The translations under genes were made by a program, and so were the position numbers. The notes beneath the pieces are model-generated. The model did no database searches. It saw only the letters and a program-made list of their open reading frames with translations, and was not told the origin of the DNA. A stretch of DNA of 64,000 nt. It comes from Tubiluchus corallicola. Taxonomy: Eukaryota; Priapulida; Priapulimorpha; Priapulimorphida; Tubiluchidae. Location: NCBI GenBank assembly GCA_030141605.1, contig JAQGDQ010000016.1, forward strand, positions 944,999 to 1,008,998, written 5' to 3'. Below are positions 24,126 to 45,500 of this stretch, piece by piece (positions within the stretch are counted from its first letter, which is position 1; the number at the start of each line of letters is the position of its first letter).

Positions 24126-26240
24126 GAACTTTTAATTTGATAACAATGCTAATGAAATGCATGAAGTGTACACCAATGTCCACTAAATAGAGAATAAGTG
24201 TTACACAGCAATTTTTACTCCTGTACATAATTTAAATGATTATTTTTGAGGACCTACTTGAGATCTGGAAGTCTTTGTAAACTTTTCGTCCTTGCTTCGT
24301 ACTACAATGTGCGCCGATTTGCATACTGTATTAGATCAAATTCGAACTTTTCTCATTCTATATCTTAAAAATGAGCAGGTATAATAGGTATAAAGCTTTT
24401 ATCTCACTACCCAAAAAAGGTGAAACCAAACAAAAAAGAAAGCTATGATGGCGCAGATGCAGTTATGTAAAATGAATCCAAAGCTCCTCCTGTAGTACAT
24501 GCATTACAGTTAATGGCAAGTTTTCATAAGGTGAGAAACGCAAGGTACAAAGTAAAATAAAAACTAAACTAGTAAGTATATTATATGATACTAATTTATT
24601 TGGTAAGCAGAATACTGTACATCGAAAGTTACCCATATAAATAATAGTATTCTATAATATCATAATCTGATATAGGTGACCTGCTCACGGCTTTAGCACA
24701 GTGGAAGCTTAATCTGACAGTTTTAATGATTATCCCATTCTGATGTCATATAAAAAACAGTGATTTTAGAATTAGTAATTTTTAGTTTTGAAACTAATCT
24801 CAGGAATTGTGAGTGAAGTTAGCAGCAAACAACCGCATTCCTACAGCATAGTAATTATCCAATGAAAACCATAAACAACTTTAACACCTATATTTGACAA
24901 TAATAGTTATAGCAGCCATTTTACAAGTGCAAGTATGTTATATACATAAGTAACAATTTCTATAATAACAAAAATATATTATATTGGAGTCCATTTTGCT
25001 ACTTTAATTATATATCCAGTACGGTTCCTTCAAATTTGCAAGAAAAACACAAAAACAATACAATGTAAAGAGAAAAAATGAATATGGTTGTAGAAATGCG
25101 TGCAATTAGTGATTAATCATCACAACGGGGGGGGGGGCGTGGAGCAAAGGATCAACTGTCGCTCTTGAGGTCCTCACTAATAATTAGATGCCTCCCCTAA
25201 AAACACTTTAGTTGAACTAATATATCTTGTCCAATGTAGATTTACACGGGTCTCACTAGTGTACAACTCTGTAAGTCACTGTTATATTCAGGAATGACTG
25301 TAATACGAACGAGCAGTGACAATCTCTCTTATACTGAAAATAGTAGTCTGTACAAAGAATTATTAACTGACAATGACAAAGTCTCTCGCTGTGAAAACTA
25401 GTTCTGCAGTACCACCAGGCTATTAAGGTTTAAGAATTAATAAGTAATCTAATTCATTCTAAAATATCAATAATCTACGTATGGTTGCCGCAATAAACAG
25501 ATAATCAGTTACAGTATTGTTTTGCTCGGATTGACAACTGTCTAGCTGCACTGAAACAATTTGGTATTTTTAACTCTCTCATCATTAAGCTATAAATAAA
25601 TAAGTTACCATAGCAACAAAATTTCTGCATGTTTGCACCCACAGTTTATAGAAATGCACAGAAACTCGTTCATGTGTCTGAGAAAAACTCAGCAAAATGT
25701 AAAAGTTTGGCTTTACAATGTTGTCAATCTCAAATCACAGTTAAACTCCATATGCTAGGCTAAGTGTAGAAAATCCTCAACTTGTATTGCATGTGCTTTT
25801 GTACAAGACTCAAAACCAAACAATGAAAAGTGCATTTCTTTACCTTCTTATCACACTGCTGTAACTGAAACTTTTAAGATAAAAAATGGTCTAATTCACA
25901 GCTACGCCACTGCTAAATAAAAGACACAATGTACCATTTCATTAACAACATTAGCTCTTTCACAGAGTTGAAATAGAGTGACAAAAACCTGAAAACTTAT
26001 TCATTACTAAAAAAAATCGTTTTAAGGAAAATACCTGATAACATAAGACATAATTCGAATAGCTGAAAGAGGGCAGTGATTATTTAATGGAAACAAAATA
26101 CAATTGACATCAAGAAAAATAATTGATAATTCAGAAACAATAATTGACTGGTTATCAATAATTCACAATATTTTACAAGTTATAAACTTTACAGCAATTT
26201 TTTGATTTTTCAAACATAACATGTTTCAGTGACAGTGATA
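24126..26240. other. Intergenic region between the convergent ends of vigilin and CLPX
   Basis: About 2.1 kb of AT-rich DNA without supported genes separates the two tail-to-tail genes. It contains an 11-base run of G at 25127-25137 and one copy (25830-25974) of a segment that recurs inside a CLPX intron. Long alternative 3' UTRs of either gene could extend into it, since further AATAAA and TTTATT hexamers occur. Confidence 0.5.
25830..25974. repeat. Copy A of a duplicated segment of about 130 bp
   Basis: This segment matches 27653-27772 over nearly its full length, for example TACCTTCTTATCACACTG and ACCATTTCATTAACAACATT in both. Copy A carries about 25 extra bases in the middle (around TCTAATTCACAGCTACGCC). 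The flanks differ. It lies downstream of CLPX, while the other copy is in a CLPX intron. It may be an interspersed repeat or a local duplication. Confidence 0.75.
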
Positions 26241-26241
26241 T

Positions 26242-26247
26242 TTTATT
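26242..26247 (-). terminator. Candidate poly(A) signal of CLPX
   Basis: TTTATT on the + strand is AATAAA on the - strand, about 110 bases after the CLPX stop codon. It is the nearest canonical hexamer and would give a short 3' UTR. Confidence 0.5.
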
Positions 26248-26355
26248 GGTTTGACACAGATCATAGAATCTAATGCAACACCCTAATACAGAAACGTTAT
26301 TAAAATGACACCCACGTGACACGTGACAAGCAAACTTTCCCAAGTAAATGTTACG

Positions 26356-35902
<9,547 letters not shown>

Positions 35903-37720
35903 GGAATGAACAAGTTAAGAGCAAGCCGAATAAGATGTAGAAAAGAATGGTGTTGGCCTGCCGCAAAAGATAAATGGCAGGGTATGTGAACCCCGAGATG
36001 AATTAGGGCCACTCTCCGCACACCCTACAATAATACAAACAATTTTAAAAGTATAAAGGTGAGTTTAGTGTCTTTACACTGACAACAAAGGCTACAAGAT
36101 TTAAAAAAATTACAAAAATGCAAATTTATTTTTTCTTCCCAGATATAGGCAGCATCATTAGCAGATCAAATCCAAAAAAAATATTTTCTGCTTTATATAA
36201 CTATAACTATAAGCATGATTAAAGTTTGAACAATAAGCTAGTTCTAAAAGTGCACAAGCAAAAACAAGATGTTAAAAAATATACGATTCGGCAGGTGGTT
36301 TTTCAACTTCCACATTTTTTATATTTCTTGCACATGAAAATTATCAAGGATAATTAAATTCATAAAACTTGAAATATAGTGTTAATAAAGCTAACACTGA
36401 CACGCAATTCCTATCTTTAAATCTTCTGTTCTATATGCGCTGTATGAAAACCAAAAAACTGCTCGGCCAAAGTGGGCTTCACTGCTGAAGTAAACTCAAT
36501 CATTACCATCTAGAGCCAGTAAGTTTACCATCTCATAGTTTAATTTAGCATTGTGCCGGACATTCAAAAACAACCGATGATCGGCAACCAATCTGATCTG
36601 AATAAGTCGGTTCTGACATGATCGGAGGCAACAAAAAGTTCAGCAGAGTTCAGGGGTTGAAAAAACTATTTGGTATAGCATAAACAGTAGACCTAATATT
36701 ACCGCCAGTACCTGAGCAACGCATGCATATTGTTTGTGTTTCGCCGATGATTTCTGAACGTCGCTTACGTAAAACTATATGGGTGTTCAAACGATTTTGG
36801 AGGTTACAGAAGCATGTAAACATCACATCAGAAAAAGTGTCCAGTCTAGCACTCTGTTACAAAAACACCACCATATTTGATATTCTAGTAGACCTGTGTC
36901 CACAGGACTTTGAACAGCTCTGTTTACAAATCGCGAGAAGCGAACAATTTAAAAAAAACAGAATCTTGAAAAATCTAGACAAAATACAATCAGACTAGCA
37001 AAGAATATGAAAATTCAATATAGATGCAGACCGGCAAAAGTGTAATTGGGCACAACATTCCTTTAAACTGGTTGCAGCAGGGCTTCGGTTATGTCACCCT
37101 TTCCCTCTCCCACATTAGTTACTTATGACACCAGCTTACAATTAATCCTCTTCCGCTACACTCATAGCATTATGCATGAAATTTAAAAACAGAATACCAA
37201 AAAAAACAGAAGAATAGATTGAACTGTTGCTGTCATCTGTCACATGTACTGCGACATTCTTTCCATCGCATGTTTGGAATCAACTTAGTAGCTTTTCTAT
37301 AAAGATCACGCGGATGAACGATGCTTCTAACCCGCATATAACTCACATGCATCTCACCCAGAGAAATAAGACTTAGAAAGTTTTGTAAAATCTCATTGGA
37401 GGCAATAAAACTTACTCTTTTATGTTTTATCTGAGAATTCAAATCAAATGTTCACATATCGGGCAGACGAGAGAAAAAGGTAAAAATACTGATGACAAGC
37501 CAACTTTTTTCCACTCGTCATAAATACCAATCGACGCTGCAGTAGAGTGTTGACCAATTATAAAATATATTTTTTTGTGCGCTTATTTACTTAAATAAGC
37601 ACGGATGAAAAAGAAATTTTATTGTGACACCCACAGTCAAGTTACTGTGTACTTAGTTTTATTATTGCTTTTGTTGATATTTTTACATTAAAACACGTAA
37701 AATTCAATGTGGTAGGTAAA
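35903..37720. other. Divergent intergenic region between CLPX and bL34m, probable promoters
   Basis: This 1.8 kb separates two start codons facing away from each other, so it must hold the promoters and any 5' UTR exons of both genes unless they lie inside introns. I see no clear TATA box, CpG-rich block or named motif. A 91-codon + strand frame at 36723-36998 has no recognisable domain and is not called a gene. Confidence 0.5.
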
Positions 37721-40700
37721 ATGGCTGCCTTCATGCAGAAAGTCTGCTCTCGGCTCATGCATTCCATTTTAGCCTTTCACAACCATTCGGAAATTCATAT
37801 AAGGTATTCATATGATATCTCATGTGTCCAAACTCATTAATTGAACATGATATGTTTTTGTTAAAATGCGCAAGTTGTTGCAAGTTACCACACGTGCTTA
37901 TATGCTGATTTCCTTAAATGGCTTAATATTTACCTATAAAAGCTAAGGGAGCTGGAGCTGACCTCGATTGCGGTCATTTCTCAAAGTTGCCTAAAGGAAA
38001 TTGATCGATGGTGCATCTGTGGTTGCAGCTGGCAATTTGTAACCTGGGAAACAAAAGTGGGACCGGGCAATTGGTTTTGAAATATGGAACAAACATATTC
38101 GAATAATGTTCATGAAAAGTAATCATTTTCCTGCAGAAATGTTAACCGATTGACGATCTTATAGCAGTTTATGAGGTCAGCAGTTTATCGTTGTTGTTCC
38201 AGTGATGTTACAGTTGACTGCTCAATGTTGTTTGTGAGATAAGTCTGTTGGTGTTGCATTTTTCAAGCAAGTTCGTATCACATAGGTAGTTACTAAACAT
38301 CATGTATATATTTGAGAGAAGTGCAAACAGTGGCTTTATGAAGTGGATCACAGGTGCTTTTCGAGAAACAACACATCATTTGATCATGCCAATATGTTCA
38401 TTAGCTTGTGAAACTATGTTGTTGACATGAGCATTCCACTTTTATTCATTGGTAACTGTAACACCCAGGTCTTTAACAGAAGTTTTTTTCAGTGGCACCC
38501 TCAATGCAGATAGTATGGGGTTTGAAACCTGATATGAAGCAGATGCATATATTCATAAGCATCTGCTTAAATTTAGCGCATGTATTCTTGATTTGTCATC
38601 TGTGTTTTTATAGAGGTCTAATGCAATTGACTTTTTAAAGATTTTAAGTGATGATAAGGTACTCTGCTATGAGCAACTAATATCACGAAAATGTGTCTGG
38701 CAGACCTTTTCTGACAATATCACAGCATTCGAATCTGATTGTCCTCAGAGAACATTTTATTAACCAGAGGGACAAGGTCAGCAAACTAATCAGTGAAGCA
38801 AAAAACTAGTATGTTACTCAATTGATCTCTGAGCATAAGCTGAATCCTAGGTGTCTCTCAGACATTAATAGTACCCTTTTATTGAGGGGTGACAAGGACT
38901 CTGTGTTACCAGATAATCCATCTAATATAGATGTGGCTGAAAACTTGTAATTTTTTCACAGATAAAATTATCATTATTGCATCAGCAAGATGACATTTCT
39001 CACCATTTTGGTGAGGATCAAGTTACGCAAGCTTCATGCTTGTTTAGGTGTTTTCAGTCTGTTGCTACAGATGATAAAACTATAATAGGTTATAATTCTC
39101 ACATTGTAAAGGCAGGTAAAGTTCCCACTTGATTGTTAAAAGAATGCTTTCCTTACGTAATAAACCCACTTACTACTAATGTAAACAGTTCCTTACAACA
39201 TTAAAAATCCAAAATTGAAGAATCCTAACAGTTGCTCTGGTAAGTTTTTTCACAATTCCAGTGATTGATGATGATCGTGAAAAGGCCAAAGGTTAACTGT
39301 ACCAGACAACACGCTTGACAATGCCTCACAGCCCATGCTACTGTAATAGTAACAGTTTTAACAGCTAGCTAGAACCTTACCTCTAGAGTTCATTTTTTCT
39401 TGTTCTCAAGCAAGGTCCTGCTAGTAACTCACTCTATGTACAGACTAATACGTAATTAACTAAAGTCCATGTAAATCAACTGAAGTTGGTGAACTGATGC
39501 AGCGGACTGTTTTGCTTTATCCACATATCATGTGACAGTTCTTGTTAAGATGCGTTGATATGGTACACTTAACCTTTGACCTATAGCAGCTGTGCATGCG
39601 CATAGCAAAACTCTGAAAAGGCTTACTTATTACAAAATTATATTCCATACTATACCATACCGCCACTCTCAAAATATAAGAGTGGTAGAGGTTAACTGAG
39701 CAAGCTCATTGAAACCCCATATTTCCTATCTAAATATCGTTCTTGTGTTCTTGAAGTTATTCACTGAAGAAGCTTTAGCAATATCAGATGGTCTTAAATT
39801 CAAATTTACAGTGAGTAATGACATCTCAATGATGTCTTCATCATCTTTCTGTTGAGACTTGAAAGATGTAGTATAAACTAGTTCTAGATTGGTTTAAATG
39901 TTATATTTGAAATCGTACACAGTGTGTGAATTAATCGCTGTCGGCGATATAATTCGGAGGCATGGTGGACTAGATTATCATTTCTATGCAGATGATTCAC
40001 TAATTTACATATCATTCAAACCTGATAATTCTGTTTTTGAGCAGAGTGCTAAATTAGCTATATAGAAGTCTATATCTCTAAAATGAAATCATGTGTGGTA
40101 CAAATATTTTTGATTGCAAACTCCTGTAAAACTGAGTTAATATATTTTATACTTCAAATCAATTGAAGAAAATTTCACATGCAACCATTTATTTGTAGTG
40201 ATGAGCCGATCAACATTTTCGGCTCACAAGCCAAGCAAGTTTGCAGTTTGCTGTTTGCTGATGCCAATCAATTGCATGTCTGATAAAATACCTAGATACT
40301 GCTGCTATAAAAATTATTTTCAAACTGTGTTGTCTTATCAGTTATTTTACAAGTCAAAAGATTTTACCTGCAAGACTCCAATAACGAAACTTCGTCTTTT
40401 AATTGTAATTAGTTGTTTGATTTTCAGGACTTCATTAATTTTATCAATAACTGAAAGTAAAATAAAAACCAAGTGTTTTAATTGAACTTTGAAGTCTCGC
40501 TGTATTACGTAAATGAAAGATTTCTATGTTATTAGACAACAATTTTCACCTACCTGAACAAAGAAACATAGTAGGTCCATGTATCAATAAATTTTTCAGC
40601 AGGGACATAGAAAGCTAAGAGAGTCGTAAAATAACTAGAGGATTTTTATGTTTTCTTCAAGTATGCATGCTCATTGTTGTGAGGACTAGATAGATGACTG

Positions 40701-41945
40701 CTACCTAGTGAGCCTACACCAACACAGCCACATGGGTACAACCAAGTAATGTGAAAGAATTTCAAATGATTAAAGAAAATGTGTTTCAAATCTACAACGT
40801 TACGTGATTCATAAAAAATAATAATAAATGTTTGTTCATCTTCACAACACGTCGTCGCCTGAACACGACGGAAATTTAGCAAGACAGTACATTGTGGCAT
40901 GAAATAAACAGTATATTAAAACAGCATGAATAATCTAAACTCAGCAGTGGGGCTGAAATGCTTAATCTTCTATGTGTGTTATGATGGTGCCGTTTTAGCC
41001 AAGGATCTCATCAGAGGAAGGCAACTGAACGAAATATGGTTGCCATATGCAAATAATTTTGGCATTAAACAATACGTTAAACATTTCAAAACTTTTGCTG
41101 TAAATGTTATATTTTTTTTTACATTTTCTTAAAAATTAAGCAATTTTTATGGCCTAATAGTTCAAATAGCCTCAATAGTTTACCAACCCCAATCAATAAT
41201 TTAATGCCAACCTGATCAGAACTTGTTCGCAGATCACCGATAATAACCGAAGACCATTGTTCAGTCACTGATCGTTTTGGCAAATCACTGTTTATTTGAT
41301 GAGTCTACTGTTACAGCTATAGCATTTGTGAAAAACCTTAGATGTTTCTTTAACTATAATATGATGTAATGACACATCAAAAATGTATTTATTTTCAGAT
41401 GAAGGCAAGTCACTGGTTAGATAAACACATATTTGCATTGCCTGTTTACCTAAGTGTGATTAGAATCTCTGCATGTATGACTTTTTTTGCAATTAATGTG
41501 GAGAAAAAGGGATGTATGTCATGTAACATGCAATGTTTAGTATATGTATTGCATTAAAATTTTTATTTTTGTTTACAGGAACATAGCATCTGCCAGAAAT
41601 CTTCCAAAAATGAAAACATGTCCTGTGATAGATAAAAACTCAAAGGGACATAGCTTGCTAACAAAATTCACGGCAGCAACGATCGAGCAAAACCGTCTAG
41701 CAACTAATGTTGGTGGCATAATTTCGGTCCCAAAAAAAGGCCATGGAATGCGAACTATGTGGTATCCTAATATATACAGACGCATAAAAAAACATGGCTT
41801 ATGGAAACGTGTTCAGGAACCAGGTGGCCGAAAAATAATAATGCGCCGTATACTGAAGGGCAGATATAAGATGGGCCCTGTTCACTATTGGGGCACCTTA
41901 AAACCCACTGACAAACATGGCAATTATTTCAAAAAGCTAAGGTGA
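37721..41945 (+). CDS. MRPL34: Mitochondrial large ribosomal subunit protein bL34m
   Basis: Two exons, 37721-37803 and 41579-41945, join in phase (AG|G, arginine) into 149 residues. The second exon holds the bL34 signature of a very basic short protein: WYPNIYRR, KKHG, then GGRKIIMRRILKGRYKMG, which aligns with YxPSNxKRKxxHG...GRxxLxRRxxKGR of bacterial L34 and animal MRPL34. The product sits in the large subunit of the mitochondrial ribosome. The first exon begins MAAFMQKVCSRLMHSI in a good start context (AAAATGG) and is an amphipathic, Arg/Lys-containing stretch as expected for mitochondrial import. It was chosen because its donor phase fits; an alternative start is Met at 41610. About 22 residues follow the usual L34 end (from PVHYWG to the stop). 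Certainty is high for the L34 core and moderate for exon 1. Confidence 0.8.
38130..38610 (-). mobile_element. Decayed LINE (CR1/Jockey-like), 3' part of the reverse transcriptase, - strand
   Basis: Translated on the - strand, this stretch gives VKDLGVTVTNE, KWNAHVNNIVSQANEHIGMI and a following region with the spacing of the C-terminal thumb of CR1/L2/Jockey reverse transcriptases (DLGV...LxWxxHI...IVxKAxxxxGxIKR). Several stop codons interrupt the frame, so it is inactive. It lies directly beside an oppositely oriented fragment of the earlier part of a similar protein. Confidence 0.7.
38640..40165 (+). mobile_element. Decayed LINE (CR1/Jockey-like), 5' part of the reverse transcriptase, + strand
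   Basis: Broken + strand frames carry, in order, the pre-RT region (REHFINQRDKVSKLISEAKN, then LNPRCLSDIN and SVLPDN), a region matching KxPTxLLKECxPxxxxPxTxxVNxSL, the catalytic box HFYADDSLIYISF with YADD at 39985-39996, and CKTELIYF near 40125. These are landmarks of non-LTR reverse transcriptases. Stops and frameshifts show it is an old, dead copy. It lies in the bL34m intron. Confidence 0.78.
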
Positions 41946-42549
41946 TTTGTTTGAAGTCTGTCAGATTGTGTGCCTTTCTAAATCGAAGACTGTTGTATGG
42001 AAGTTTGTACTGTGAAAACTGTGTAAAGTGATTATACCACCAACTGTATAGTATAATCATCGAGATCTGTATGTAACTCTATATTATATAGCCAGTGATT
42101 TTTTAATTCTTTGCTATAATATATTAAAGAAGGTAATTTTAGAAATTGCTACTACAGTTCCAATTCAATGAATACTAGAACAATATGATATATTATTGTT
42201 AAAAATGTGTTTATTAGCTTTATCGATAAATCAGATCAATGCATAAAACTGCCAATCAGCATCAACTAAATATAGAATGCAAATAAATAATGCTTCTGTT
42301 GTTGTTCTAGATTGTAAGTCTGAAGTTTTTTAGCTTTTGCTGTCTTCTAATTGTATCACAAAATACAAATGTAAACCTTGTTGCCATACTGCAACAATAT
42401 GAAAAAGCCAGTGATTGCAAAATCATTCGAACGTTACAATTACAACGCTACGTTTGCCTGACATTGACTGTAATCAGTGTGTTGGAAATGCCTATAATTT
42501 CTACTAATAACGGTTCTTATGATAGCATAAACTCGATATGAAACCAGTC
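41946..42549. other. Short convergent intergenic/3' UTR region between bL34m and DUOX
   Basis: About 600 bases separate two stop codons on opposite strands. For bL34m there is ATTAAA at 42123-42128 and AATAAA at 42292-42297. For DUOX there is a - strand AATAAA at 42210-42215. If the second bL34m signal is used, the two 3' UTRs overlap by tens of bases. No other gene is visible. Confidence 0.6.
42210..42215 (-). terminator. Candidate poly(A) signal of DUOX
   Basis: TTTATT on the + strand (AATAAA on the DUOX strand) lies about 335 bases after the DUOX stop codon. It is assigned by position only. Confidence 0.4.
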
Positions 42550-45500
42550 TTAAAAATTTTCATAATGATGAAGGAATGCTGGACCGTCTTTGTTGTTCTG
42601 CTCGGTGCAAGCTGTTTCTACAGCACGAGTCATTAATGGTGGCCCGCAGCTAAATACGCCAAACTTATTAACCTATCAAAACGAAAACAAAAGCATTGCT
42701 TATTAGTTATTGAATTGGCTTGATGTTTCACTCAGCAGATTGTTAACACATGTTAAGAGAAGTCTGAATGCCTTTTTAGAAATCTTAATTTGACGTTAAT
42801 CAAAAAGGCAAATGTCAAACTAGCTTTAAAAGCATGTTTCTTGAAAACTTCAACATCTCAGCTATGTCGTTTATTTGCTTATTTTAACATTAGATTGTTC
42901 TTAGTCATTTGCACTATGTTTATTACTATACTACCTTTTCATTCTCTACATAACTTTCACTCTAATAAAATCAAGTTACAGCACAAATAATCCCCATTAA
43001 CGTCTAAGTGGACTTGTACATACCTCCCATGATACAAAAGAAGTCAGATTAATGTAGATTCATGAAAATCAAAAAAGTTTTCTTACCTCAGGAAATTCGT
43101 CCTGCAGTGAAGCAAGAAATGTAGAAAAGCACGGACGACCAAAATGTGTCTTAGATTTGAGTCCTGTGAACAAGCTTCTGCCAGATATTTTCTGAAAATG
43201 GCTTTCACAAACATACTGCAAAAAAACAAGCGAAAATAGAGCATCTAACCAAGTTTTGGAAATTTCATTACCGTATATACTCGCATATAAGCCGAATTTA
43301 GAACTATAAAATACAATACTGAAATCAGGGGGTCGGCTTATATGCGATGTAGGCTTATATGCGAGTATATACGGTAACTGCATCAAAGCATACCATTCGT
43401 AACTGGCATTGGAAGGCTAACATCCCATTAATCAATTTGACAAAAATATCTTTACAAATCACCCAATCTAATCTTTTGCATTGCATTTACAAGGACGAAT
43501 ATAAATATTGGCACGCTAGTTTCTCTGGCAGTTTTTAATTTGTCTTTGTTTAATTATTTATTTATTTAACTTAAAAATTTTACATCATTACAACTTAAGT
43601 ATACAATACTTTTTTACAAGTTGATGATTACAATAAAACTAAATTAAATAACACACCAAACACATTAAAAAAATTCAGTTCAACACTCTGCAAGCTGGAA
43701 TCCAACATTCAGTGGTGCAGCATACCCAATTAGATATTTGTGGCAAGACCAGAACCTGACTCAAGGCTATGCCTGTAAGATGAGCCACTGAATCCAAAGA
43801 CATCTCAGCCACATCTAGATGTATATAAACTCTACCTCTACAACAGTGGTTCCCAACCTTTTGTTGATGGCGACCCCTTTCCAGAACCCTGCATCATATC
43901 GCGACCCCACAAAGAACATAATCATATGTTATACTATTACACATCACTATCGTTCTCATTTATTAATTTTAACTTACTAGTCAACATATTATTGAACAAA
44001 AAGTGACCGTTTCATTAATTCATTCATGTGATGGTTGCACCTGTTTCTCAGCGACTAATGTTGCAACGCAATAGGTATCTAAGGAGATCCGACGTAAAAT
44101 GAATAACGACATGCTTTAGGGCGGTGTACACTGTACAGAACAATACACGTTTTCATTTTCCGAGAAAATCAAGCACTGGTATACCGCATTTAGAGCGGGA
44201 AAACCCTGTTTCACTTTCCAGAACAAAATGATGTAATGAGAGATCGAGGAAACTATATCTACTTACATACTTTTCATGGAAACAGCATTTTTCAAAAATA
44301 GTTTGCTTTAAAGAAAATTGCTTCGCGACCCCAAGGTTGGGAACCCATGTTCTACATGGTAAATAGCCACTCGGTACACCCAAAGCAAGAATTGAAGGTG
44401 TTGACCTATCAGTTAGCTGACCAGCCTCGGTGCCATTCATAAAAACTTAATTTTTATTAGTGTACACTAAAAATGCTATTTAAACAAATTCCTACCAACA
44501 TGGTAGTGCGCAAATCAAACTTCTGATAGAACTGTGTTATGAAAATGTGCACGGACACCAAGTCTTGCATATCTTTCTCTTCCACCTCTCTTATGATATC
44601 TGTCATCCACTCAAACTGCTTTTGTGTTCTAGTCACCCACAAGAAGAATATCTAATAAAAAAAAATTCGATCTAATAAAAAAAGCATAAGAAATGATCCA
44701 AACACTATAGTGTGACTCCTTACAAAATGGGAGCAATATTCGAATGGTGAAACTTGGTCATGTAACAAAGTTATTAAGTGTTAAGTGGCATTTTTACCTT
44801 GTGTTTTATTATGATGCTAATGACGAATGTTATAGAAGTGAATTCAATGTCCCAAAACATAAATTTATAGAAACGGATGAAAGAAATAAAGAGTTTTCAA
44901 TAAGACAAAAATGGTTACATTCACACCTTCTTGCATGAGAATTTGTGACCCACGCCGGACTTGAAAACAAGATCCTTCAGAATGGATGCAAAAGGAGTGA
45001 CCCCTATTCCTCCACCAACCAGAACAGCAACTTCAAATTTGTACCAGTCTTGATGTCCTTCTCCATAAGGCCCATCCAAATACAACTGAAAAACGTAATT
45101 TAGTTTCACTTTTGTATCAAGCAAATTCAACAATTACAGCAATTTTCTGATAAATAAACAAAATCATAATGCAGCTGAAGATTCATGAATAATACATTTA
45201 ATGCAATAATACAATGCAGAGTTGTATAAAACAACTTAAAAGTACACTAGCTTAGAACAGATCTATAATTATTTTCTAAGTGGCAGTACAATGCTATAAA
45301 CAGTGCTATTGTGAGTCAAAGTCATTATGCTATTCATAATAATGTTGACATCTATAGATAAGAACAAAAATGCATGTAAGTTGTGCCTCTTTAAAGCCCT
45401 AGCTAGAAATTGCAAAGTAATTATTAATTTAGTGTACTAGATACCTAACTTATCTCTAAGAAGATAAAAACCATTGCATTGTTTTGCTATTCAGACAACT

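Noticed and set aside
36723-36998. 91-codon + strand frame as a gene
   Set aside because: No recognisable domain, no good start context and no splice partners. Its length is within chance for AT-rich DNA.
41544-41609. In-frame upstream start for bL34m at 41544
   Set aside because: A polypyrimidine tract and AG end at 41578, and an upstream exon with matching phase and a better targeting peptide exists at 37721-37803.
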